Origin: Lautropia sp.
GTDB taxonomy: Bacteria; Pseudomonadota; Gammaproteobacteria; Burkholderiales; Burkholderiaceae_E
Assembly: GCA_013813615.1 (NCBI GenBank)
Contig: JACCRJ010000470.1
Location: 1 to 5,658, forward strand
DNA: 5,658 nt
Direction: 5' to 3'
A program made the position numbers and the translations under genes. The notes below the pieces were generated by a model. It saw nothing but the letters and a program-made list of their open reading frames with translations, searched no databases and was not told the DNA's origin. Position 1 is the stretch's first letter. Each line of letters begins with the position of its first letter. This document shows positions 1-5,588 of the stretch, piece after piece.

Positions 1-200
1 GGCGCCGAGGCAAGTCTGCCAAAGCGGCAGCGGCGCGCTGATCGACACTTGCGGACCCTGCGACGACAGATCGATCCTGCTGCCCCCGACCTCGAGCGCG
101 AGCGCAACCGGAGGCGGCCGAGCTGGCGCGCCGCGTCCGCCCGCCCGGCGGCGCGTTCAAGCGCTTGGAGGATAGCGGCCGCAGCGCTGTCAGTTGCCAT
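1..200 (-). CDS. Possible partial gene downstream of the regulator, apparently frame-disrupted
   Basis: I do not recognise this gene. An ATG at 200-198 overlaps the regulator's stop codon (ATGGCAACTGA), the usual arrangement for a translationally coupled next gene. Its frame stays open to the window edge for 66 codons. The first part looks protein-like (MATDSAAAAILQALERAAGR, then ADAARQLGRL). From about position 110 to the edge that frame becomes Arg/Ser/Cys-rich and implausible. There the frame that continues from the regulator gives a much better sequence with very high GC3 (VALALEVGGSRIDLSSQGPQ, then VSISAPLPLWQTCLGA, an alternating beta-strand-like pattern). That second frame has a TGA at about 159-157 and no ATG, GTG or TTG before its good stretch, so it cannot begin there independently. 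The simplest reading is one gene with a one-base frame break between about 130 and 105, either real or a sequencing error in a GC-rich run. No Shine-Dalgarno sequence is clear. It could also be non-coding. Confidence 0.35.
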   Translation of the reverse strand, partial: MATDSAAAAILQALERAAGRADAARQLGRLRLRSRSRSGAAGSICRRRVRKCRSARRCRFGRLASA

Positions 201-936
201 CGCCGGCGCCCGCGGCAGGCTGGCTGGTAGGCAGCGTGGCAGGCACCGGACCAGGCGGCGGGGTATGCAATGGCGTAGGCAGCAGGGGCAGGGCGGCGGC
301 GCTCGCGCGCTCCACGTGAAGACGGCTGACCCGCTCTGCCCGGTCAGGCTCACCCGCACGGATCGCCTCGACGATCTCGGCGATTTCGGCGATGCTCTCG
401 CTGAGCCGGTCGGGCCGGGAGAAGGAGGTCTTGCGCAGGACGCTGATCCGGGCAAGGAGGTTGTCCATCATCTGGCCGAGCATCTCGTTTCCGGCGCCGT
501 CGAACAGCGCGCGGTAGAACTCGGTCTTGACCGGTATCAGGGTCGACGCGTCGCCGTCGCCCCGCTGGATGGCGCGCATCGCCTCCAGCGCCGCGGTCAT
601 GCGCTCGAGCGCCTGCGGATCCGGGCACGCCGCCATCGTGCGCGCCGCCAGACCCTCCAGGGCGCCACGGATCGAATAGATGTCTCTCGCCTGCTCGGCC
701 GTGATGCTGGCCACCACCGGGCCGCGGTGCGGGACGAGATCCACCAGGCCTTCCGAGTGCAGGCTGCGCAGCGCTTCCCGCAGCGAGCCACGGCTGACCT
801 GGAGTGCATCGCACAGGCGCCGCTCCACCAGGCGCTCGCCCGCGGAGAACCGGCCGTCCAGGATGGCGTCGCGCAGCGCAGACTCGGCGCGCGCCGTTAT
901 CGTGTCCCGACTGACTGCGGAAACCTTGACATCCAT
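190..936 (-). CDS. GntR-family transcriptional regulator, FCD (FadR-type) ligand domain
   Basis: A DNA-binding regulator, probably controlling the divergent transporter operon and itself. Numbering here is from the upstream in-frame TTG at 963; the ATG at 936 is residue 10. Residues about 20-85 form the GntR winged helix-turn-helix: an ALRDAILDGRFSAGERLVER segment, then LQVSRGSLREALRSLHSEGL (recognition helix region), then the wing ending in GPVV. Residues about 90-220 form the all-helical FCD domain, with the expected IYSIRGALEGLAAR helix. FCD proteins usually bind a metal with Asp, His, His and His. Aligned positions here are Lys146, Tyr150, Ile194 and His216, so only the last remains. A tail of about 35 Pro/Ala-rich residues (221-257) follows the domain. 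I chose ATG 936 because the HTH begins well after it and a promoter-like pair is spaced to start transcription there. TTG 963 would add nine residues. Neither start has a good Shine-Dalgarno sequence. Regulator class is secure; ligand and sense of control are unknown. Confidence 0.93.
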   Translation of the reverse strand: MDVKVSAVSRDTITARAESALRDAILDGRFSAGERLVERRLCDALQVSRGSLREALRSLHSEGLVDLVPHRGPVVASITAEQARDIYSIRGALEGLAARTMAACPDPQALERMTAALEAMRAIQRGDGDASTLIPVKTEFYRALFDGAGNEMLGQMMDNLLARISVLRKTSFSRPDRLSESIAEIAEIVEAIRAGEPDRAERVSRLHVERASAAALPLLPTPLHTPPPGPVPATLPTSQPAAGAGDGN

Positions 937-942
937 GCGGCC

Positions 943-971
943 ATATTCGAGACTGTCTGACAATCTGTCAA
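943..971 (-). promoter_or_regulatory. Candidate promoter for the GntR regulator
   Basis: On the minus strand a perfect TTGACA (971-966) is followed after 17 bases by GAATAT (948-943), a weak -10 that matches TATAAT at three of six positions. Six further bases lead directly to ATG 936, so transcription would start at or next to that codon and the message would be leaderless or nearly so. The inverted repeats at 954-970 fill the space between the two elements, as expected for autorepression. The weak -10 keeps confidence low. Confidence 0.3.
954..970. promoter_or_regulatory. Candidate operator: overlapping inverted repeats between the divergent genes
   Basis: The sequence shows TGTC-T-GACA at 954-962 overlapping TGACA-ATC-TGTCA at 958-970. 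Both are perfect inverted repeats with short spacers. A further half-site-like AGTCA follows at 974-978. FCD-type GntR regulators typically bind short palindromes with TNGTNNNACNA or TTGT-type half-sites near their own gene, so this fits an operator for the neighbouring regulator. It lies in the only intergenic strip of the window and overlaps the TTG alternative start of the regulator. Assignment as a binding site is inference. Confidence 0.45.
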
Positions 972-983
972 TCAGTCATTCGC

Positions 984-989
984 AATAAT
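984..989 (+). promoter_or_regulatory. Possible -10 element for the transporter operon
   Basis: AATAAT matches TATAAT at five of six positions in an otherwise GC-rich strip and would give a leader of about 50 bases before the binding-protein start. No good -35 lies 16-18 bases upstream. The best match, CTGACA at 957-962, is 21 bases away and inside the candidate operator. The true promoter may be activator-dependent or different. Confidence 0.25.
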
Positions 990-1037
990 CCGTCGCCCGG
1001 TCCGGCCTGATCTGTCGACCCGTTGCGCGAAGCCCTT

Positions 1038-1043
1038 GAGGAG
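1038..1043 (+). promoter_or_regulatory. Ribosome binding site of the binding-protein gene
   Basis: GAGGAG sits five bases before ATG 1049. It is the strongest Shine-Dalgarno sequence in the window and fixes this start over the in-frame ATG at 1067. It also fits the need for a binding protein in excess over the membrane components. Confidence 0.75.
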
Positions 1044-1048
1044 ACCAC

Positions 1049-2320
1049 ATGAACAGCAGCAGGAAAATGAGCAGGAACCTCACCGGCGTCCGACAGGCTC
1101 CTAGTCCCTCGAGGCGCAGCCTGCTCGCCGGCGCTGCCGCAGCCGGGGCGGTGGCGGCCACCACGGCCGCGCTGCCCCTCGCCGCGCGCGCCCAGTCGAA
1201 GCAGGTGAACGTCGGGGTGATCCTGCCGCTTTCCGGCGCCAACGCGCAGTTCGGCATGAATTCCCGAAACGGGATCGAACTCGTCGCCGACGAGATCAAC
1301 GCTGCCGGAGGCGTCCAATCGCTCGGCGGCGCGAAGATCAACCTGATCGTCGCTGACGGCACGTCCACGCCGACTACGGCGGCCAGTGTCGCCCAGCGGC
1401 TTATTTCGCAGAATGAGGTCGTCGCAATCCTCGGGGCCTTCGCCTCCAATCTCACCATCGCCATCTCCGAGGTCACCGAGCGCCGGGGACTGCCGCTGCT
1501 GACCATGTCCTTCGCCGACCAGATCACCGGCCGCGGATTCAAGAACGTCTTCCAGGTGGTTTCCAAGGCATCGGTCATCGGCCGGGCGCAGTTCGACTAT
1601 GCCGTCGCGATCGCCAAGGCGGCCGGCGAGGATGTCAAGCGCGCAGCCGTCCTCTACGAGGACACCGCCTACGGCACCTCCCAGGCGAACGGGCTGCGCG
1701 CCGCCGCGAAGGACGCCAACATCGAACTGGTCATGGACGACGCCTATCCGCTCGGCATCACCGACGTGACGCCGCTGATCAGCAAGCTGCGTGCTTCCAA
1801 CGCGCAAATGGTGTTTCCCGTCTCTTACCTGAACGACAGCCTGCTGATTATCCGCACGATGGCCCAGCAGCAGATGAACCTGCCGGCAATCGGCGGCGCC
1901 GCCGGCTATGTGATTCCGGACTTCGTCAAGGGACTGGGCGAGTTGTCCGATGGCGTGCTGTCGATTTCACCGGCCAACCACGACTCTACGGCGCAGCTCA
2001 CCGACCGCTTTCGCAAGCGCTTCGGCTACTTCATGGTTCACGAGGCGCTGGAGCACGCGACCTGCCTCGGGGTGCTGGCCGAAGCACTGGAAACCGCCGG
2101 CAAGGCGGATCCCGCCATGCTGCGTGACATCCTCCACCGCGACACCTTCACCAAGGGCTGGTCCGCCGCCATGACGCCCACCGGCGTCAAGTTCGACCAG
2201 ACCGGCCTCAACACGATGGCCTCGCCGGTCATGGTGCAGTGGCACAAGGGAGAACTCGCCACCGTCTGGCCGAAGAACCTGGCCAAGGCGCCGGCCCGCT
2301 GGAAGGGCAAGAGCATCTGA
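1049..2320 (+). CDS. ABC transporter substrate-binding protein, Liv/HAAT type (Peripla_BP_6 family)
   Basis: Periplasmic receptor that captures the substrate and delivers it to the two permeases encoded next. The 423-residue length is normal for the family. The N terminus is a Tat-type signal: SRRSLLAG at 21-28, an Ala-rich hydrophobic stretch to about residue 42, then LAARAQ with likely cleavage after Ala48. The mature protein opens with the family-typical VNVGVILPLSGANAQFG and NGIELVADEINAAGG. Next come the lobe-1 segments AILGAFASNLTIAISEV and GLPLLT, and lobe-2 segments such as AAVLYEDTAYGTSQANG and DVTPLISKLRASNAQMVFPV. A C-terminal region around 330-400 closes the fold. A lysine-rich tail (KAPARWKGKSI) ends it. 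It is the first gene of the operon, only 11 bases before the LivH-like permease, with no hairpin seen between them. Substrate cannot be read from the sequence; the family includes amino acids, amides, urea and aromatic acids. Confidence 0.95.
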   Translation: MNSSRKMSRNLTGVRQAPSPSRRSLLAGAAAAGAVAATTAALPLAARAQSKQVNVGVILPLSGANAQFGMNSRNGIELVADEINAAGGVQSLGGAKINLIVADGTSTPTTAASVAQRLISQNEVVAILGAFASNLTIAISEVTERRGLPLLTMSFADQITGRGFKNVFQVVSKASVIGRAQFDYAVAIAKAAGEDVKRAAVLYEDTAYGTSQANGLRAAAKDANIELVMDDAYPLGITDVTPLISKLRASNAQMVFPVSYLNDSLLIIRTMAQQQMNLPAIGGAAGYVIPDFVKGLGELSDGVLSISPANHDSTAQLTDRFRKRFGYFMVHEALEHATCLGVLAEALETAGKADPAMLRDILHRDTFTKGWSAAMTPTGVKFDQTGLNTMASPVMVQWHKGELATVWPKNLAKAPARWKGKSI

Positions 2321-2331
2321 GCAACGGCTTC

Positions 2332-3189
2332 ATGGAGCTTCTGCAGGCGATCATCAACGGTCTTCTCATCGGCGGCGTCTACGCGGTGATCTCCATCGGC
2401 CTGACGCTGGTCTTCGGCGTCATGTCGATCGTCAACTTCGCCCAGGCGGAGTTTCTGATGATCGGGATGTACGTCGGCTACTACTGCTGGAGGGCGTTCG
2501 GCCTCGATCCGATCCTCGGGTCGCTGATCGCTTTCGGCGTCGCCTTCCTGATTGGGGTGCTGATCCAGCGCTTCCTCATCGAACGGGTCATCGACGCGCC
2601 CGAGGTGGCGCAGATATTTCTCACGGTCGGGCTGCTGATCGTGCTGGAGAACCTGGCGCTGGTGCTGTTCGGCTCGGACTTCAAGTCGGTACGCACCGGC
2701 TACCAGACCTCGGCGCTCTCCTTCTCCGGGCTGATCATCGGCGTGCCCTACCTGTTCGCCTTCGCGGTCTCGGGGGTGGTCGGTATCCTCCTGTGGGCGT
2801 TCCTGCGCTTCACCTGGATGGGGCAGGCGATGCGGGCGACCGCGCAGAACGGCGTCGCCGCGCTCAGCCTCGGCATCAACATACGTCGCGTGCGGCAGGT
2901 GGCATTCGGGCTGGGGGTTGGCCTCACCGCGCTGGGCGGCAGCGTCATCCTGCCGTACTACACGGCATCGCCGACTGCCGGCGCGCAGTTCGTCGTGCTG
3001 ATGTTCACCGTCGTCGTGCTCGGCGGCCTGGGCAGCGTGCTTGGCGCCGTCTTCGGCGGGCTGGTGGTGGGGGTGATCCAGTCGGTGTCGACGCTGGTCA
3101 TGCCGATCCAGCTGCAGAACCTCGCGCTGTTCGTCGTCTTCATCGCGATGCTGGCGGTTCGTCCTCAAGGCCTCCTGTCCACCCGATGA
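2332..3189 (+). CDS. livH: Branched-chain amino acid-type ABC transporter permease, LivH-like
   Basis: One of the two inner-membrane subunits forming the import channel (BPD_transp_2 family). At 285 residues it is near the usual LivH length. Predicted membrane segments include roughly 5-30, 59-82, 92-113, 132-158, 187-208, 218-250 and 258-276. Family motifs are clear: GLTLVFGVMSIVNFAQAEFL at 23-42, where most relatives have His-Gly in place of Gln38-Ala39; the cytoplasmic coupling loop MRATAQNGVAALSLGINIRR at 167-186; and VVLGGLGSVLGAVFGG at 228-243. It ends with the typical VRPQGLL. I chose ATG 2332 because membrane helix 1 starts straight after it; the frame stays open upstream to 2239 but that part overlaps the binding-protein gene. 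No clear Shine-Dalgarno sequence is present, so translation may depend on ribosomes arriving from the binding-protein gene 11 bases before. The symbol marks family position and does not imply leucine transport. Confidence 0.94.
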   Translation: MELLQAIINGLLIGGVYAVISIGLTLVFGVMSIVNFAQAEFLMIGMYVGYYCWRAFGLDPILGSLIAFGVAFLIGVLIQRFLIERVIDAPEVAQIFLTVGLLIVLENLALVLFGSDFKSVRTGYQTSALSFSGLIIGVPYLFAFAVSGVVGILLWAFLRFTWMGQAMRATAQNGVAALSLGINIRRVRQVAFGLGVGLTALGGSVILPYYTASPTAGAQFVVLMFTVVVLGGLGSVLGAVFGGLVVGVIQSVSTLVMPIQLQNLALFVVFIAMLAVRPQGLLSTR

Positions 3190-4133
3190 TCCGAATCCTC
3201 CTGATCGCGGTCCTTGCGCTCGGTCTCGCCGTCCTGCCCTGGCTGCTGCCCGCGCAAGGGTATGCGCTGCGGGTCGTCTGCCTGGTGCTGCTGTTCGCCG
3301 CGATGTCGCAAGCCTGGAATATCGCCGCCGGCCTGTCGGGGCAGATCTCGCTCGGGCATGCGGGATTCTTCGGCGCCGGCGCGTATACCTCGACCCTGCT
3401 GCTGATCCACTTCAACCTGTCGCCGTGGCTCGGCCTGATCGTCGCCGGCCTCGTCGGCGCCGCGCTGGCCGCGCTGATCAGCCTGCCGACCATGAAGCTG
3501 AAGGGCCACTACTTTGCGCTGGCGACGCTGGCCTTCGGCGAGGCGATGCGGGTCATCGCCAACAGCTGGACCGGCGTGACCGGCGGACCGGTCGGGGTGT
3601 CGGTGCCGTTCGCGGAGCCGAGCCTCGCGCTGATGCAGTTCCAGTCGCTGCGGCCGTACTTCTACATCATGCTGGCCGCGCTGATCGTTACCTGCATCGC
3701 CTTCCAGCGGATCCGCACGAGCGCGCTCGGCCTGCGGCTGCGGGCGCTGAAGAACCATGCGGACGCCGCGTCATCGCTCGGTGTCGACACCGCCGCGGCC
3801 AAGCTCTTCGCCAGCACCGTCTCCGGTGCGCTGATCGCCATGCTCGGCGTGCTCTACGCCCAGTTCCAGTTCTTCTTCGATCCGGACACCGCCTTCAGCC
3901 TGGCGGGCATCTCAATACGGATCGCGCTGATCGCGATCATCGGCGGCGTGGGCACCGTGTCGGGCCCGCTGCTCGGCGCATTGCTGATCCTGCCGATCGA
4001 AGAGGCGACCAACGCCTACCTGTCGTCGCATGCGGCGGGGCTGTCGCAGATCGTCTTCGGCGCAATCCTTATTGCGGTGGTCATCCTGCAGCCTCGAGGC
4101 CTGCTGCATCTCTGGAAGTCGAGGCGCCGATGA
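3186..4133 (+). CDS. livM: Branched-chain amino acid-type ABC transporter permease, LivM-like
   Basis: Second channel-forming inner-membrane subunit, pairing with the LivH-like protein. The 315 residues match the short LivM form that lacks the N-terminal extension of E. coli LivM. Helix 1 is at about 3-22. The hallmark NIAAGLSGQISLGHAGFFGA spans 45-64, and LKGHYFALATLAFGEAMRVI spans 105-124. The coupling loop with RALKNHADAASSLGVD is at 186-201, and IIGGVGTVSGPLLGALLILP at 251-270. The C terminus is basic (LHLWKSRRR) after the family's LQPRGLL. Its ATG overlaps the livH-like stop as ATGA (3186-3189), so the two subunits are probably made in equal amounts by coupled translation. Confidence 0.94.
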   Translation: MIRILLIAVLALGLAVLPWLLPAQGYALRVVCLVLLFAAMSQAWNIAAGLSGQISLGHAGFFGAGAYTSTLLLIHFNLSPWLGLIVAGLVGAALAALISLPTMKLKGHYFALATLAFGEAMRVIANSWTGVTGGPVGVSVPFAEPSLALMQFQSLRPYFYIMLAALIVTCIAFQRIRTSALGLRLRALKNHADAASSLGVDTAAAKLFASTVSGALIAMLGVLYAQFQFFFDPDTAFSLAGISIRIALIAIIGGVGTVSGPLLGALLILPIEEATNAYLSSHAAGLSQIVFGAILIAVVILQPRGLLHLWKSRRR

Positions 4134-4885
4134 GCGACGCTTCGCCGGGCGCCGTCGTGCTGAACGTGAGCGGCCTGTCCAAGCGGTTTGGCGGCCTGCA
4201 GGCCACCGACGACGTGTCCTTTGACCTGGTTCGGGGCTCGATCGTCGGCGTGATCGGGCCGAACGGCGCCGGCAAGACGACGCTCTTCAACCAGCTCACC
4301 GGCTTCATCCGTCCCGACGCCGGCAGCATCCTGCTCGGCGAGCGCCCCATCATCGGCCTCGCACCGCACGTCATCTGCCGAAGCGGCCTGGTGAAAACTT
4401 TCCAGAACGTCGCGACTTTCGGCGACATGACCGTGCTGGAGAACGCCACCGTCGGCGCCCTGGCCCATCATCCGATCGCCGCCGCCCGCGAGAAGGCTGC
4501 GATCGCGCTGCGTCGGGTCGGCCTGCAGGCCCGCATGGAGACGCTGGCCGGCGAGCTTTCGCTGCCCGAGAAGGCGCGGCTGGAACTGGCGCGGGCCCTG
4601 GCGACCGAGCCGATGGTCATGCTCCTCGACGAAGTGATGGCGACGCTGACGCCCGGCGAGCAGCGCGAGATCGTCGAGATGGTGAAGGAACTCGCCAGGG
4701 GCGGCATGACGCTGCTGGTGATAGAGCACCACATGAAGACGGTGATGACCCTGTGCGAACGCATTCTCGTGCTCAACTTCGGGCGCCTGATTGCTTCCGG
4801 CACGCCGTCGCAGGTCGCATCGGACCCGCACGTCGTCGCCGCCTACCTCGGCACGCGGGCGGCTTCGGAACTCGCCGATGCTTGA
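4130..4885 (+). CDS. livG: ABC transporter ATP-binding protein, LivG-like
   Basis: Cytoplasmic ATPase subunit that dimerises with the LivF-like partner to power import; 251 residues, normal for LivG. Visible in order: Walker A GPNGAGKT at 43-50, Q-loop Gln92 in VKTFQNV, the signature position LSLPE at 143-147 followed by LELARALATEP, Walker B VMLLDE at 163-168 with catalytic Glu168, D-loop region MATLTPGE, and switch His200 in VIEHHM. The signature departs from LSGGQ and from the LSYGQQ typical of LivG; related LivG subgroups with non-consensus signatures exist as far as I recall. The C terminus carries the usual LivG features LNFGRLIASGTPSQV and VAAYLG. It starts at ATG 4130 in an ATGA overlap with livM-like, with GAGG five bases upstream. 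Other open frame to the left of that start is within livM and is discarded. Confidence 0.94.
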   Translation: MSDASPGAVVLNVSGLSKRFGGLQATDDVSFDLVRGSIVGVIGPNGAGKTTLFNQLTGFIRPDAGSILLGERPIIGLAPHVICRSGLVKTFQNVATFGDMTVLENATVGALAHHPIAAAREKAAIALRRVGLQARMETLAGELSLPEKARLELARALATEPMVMLLDEVMATLTPGEQREIVEMVKELARGGMTLLVIEHHMKTVMTLCERILVLNFGRLIASGTPSQVASDPHVVAAYLGTRAASELADA

Positions 4886-5588
4886 GATCAGGAACCTCAG
4901 CGCCGGTTATGGCCCGGCTGCCGTCCTGCACGACGTGTCGCTGGACGTCGGCGCGGGTGAGATCGTCTCGCTCATCGGTCCGAACACGGCCGGCAAGAGT
5001 TCGCTGCTTCGGACCATTTCGCGGATCTCGGTCAGCTGGTGCAAGGGAAGCATGGTGTTCCTCGGCCAGTCGCTGGTGAACAAGGCGGCGCACGAGATCG
5101 CCGCGCTCGGTATCGCCCATGTGCTGGAAGGGCGGCAGATCTTCCCGCAGATGTCGGTCGCGGAGAACCTGAGGCTGGGGGCCTGGTCCCGGCGCCGCGG
5201 GAAGGCGGACCTCGATGCCGAGCAGGCGCAGGTGATCGAGCTGTTTCCGCGGCTGGGCGAGCGCATGGCCCAGGCGGCCGGTACCCTGTCGGGGGGCGAG
5301 CAGCAGATGGTGGCCGTCGGCCGCGCCCTGATGGTGGCGCCGCGCCTGCTGTTGCTGGATGAACCGAGCCACGGCCTCGCGCCCAAGGTGGTCGACGAGC
5401 TGCACGAAGCGCTGCTGCGTATCCATCGCAAGGGGGTGTCGATCCTGCTTGTCGAGCAGAACGCGCAACTGGCGTTGACGCTCTCGTCGCGCGCCTACGT
5501 CCTCGCGAGCGGCAGGATCGAACTCTCCGGCGAGTCGCAGCGACTGCTGCATGACGACCACGTGCGCGCCACCTACCTGGGCATATGA
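4878..5588 (+). CDS. livF: ABC transporter ATP-binding protein, LivF-like
   Basis: Second cytoplasmic ATPase of the importer, 236 residues, the usual LivF size. Motifs in order: GYGPAAVLHDVSL near the N terminus, Walker A GPNTAGKS at 34-41 with Thr37 where nearly all relatives have Gly, the LivF-typical GIAHVLEGRQIFPQMSVAEN at 78-97 (usually HVPEGR), canonical signature LSGGE at 137-141, Walker B LLLLDE at 157-162, PSHGLAP after it (usually PSLGLAP), and LVEQN at 191-195. The Gln in place of the switch His is normal for LivF. It starts at ATG 4878, overlapping the livG-like stop by eight bases (ATGCTTGA). The frame is open further left to 4791, but that stretch lies within livG and has no family similarity. 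It ends in ATYLGI and overlaps the next gene by ATGA. Confidence 0.94.
   Translation: MLEIRNLSAGYGPAAVLHDVSLDVGAGEIVSLIGPNTAGKSSLLRTISRISVSWCKGSMVFLGQSLVNKAAHEIAALGIAHVLEGRQIFPQMSVAENLRLGAWSRRRGKADLDAEQAQVIELFPRLGERMAQAAGTLSGGEQQMVAVGRALMVAPRLLLLDEPSHGLAPKVVDELHEALLRIHRKGVSILLVEQNAQLALTLSSRAYVLASGRIELSGESQRLLHDDHVRATYLGI

Noticed and set aside
49..960. Open frame of about 300 codons on the plus strand opposite the regulator
   Set aside because: The predicted product is Arg/Ala-rich with no recognisable domain and lies antisense to a clear GntR-FCD gene. Long antisense frames are expected at this GC content.
990..1037. Riboswitch or leader peptide in the transporter leader
   Set aside because: The leader is at most about 60 bases, with no recognisable aptamer, terminator stem or short open frame preceded by a ribosome binding site.
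968..1807. Long minus-strand open frame opposite the binding-protein gene
   Set aside because: The composition is Arg/Gly/Asp-rich and repetitive in character, mirroring the codon pattern of the sense gene, and it has no family features.
2321..2331. Possible terminator or attenuating hairpin between the binding-protein and livH-like genes
   Set aside because: The gap is only 11 bases and neither it nor its flanks forms a convincing stem-loop or T-run.
2038..3168. A 376-codon minus-strand open frame opposite the end of the binding-protein gene and livH
   Set aside because: The product is extremely rich in Asp, Glu, His, Arg and Gln, the typical reverse reading of a hydrophobic membrane-protein gene.
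3425..4129. In-frame leftward extension of the LivG-like ATPase
   Set aside because: The extra 235 residues are Arg-rich, lie fully within the livM-like gene and have no LivG similarity. The ATGA overlap at 4130 gives a normal-length protein.
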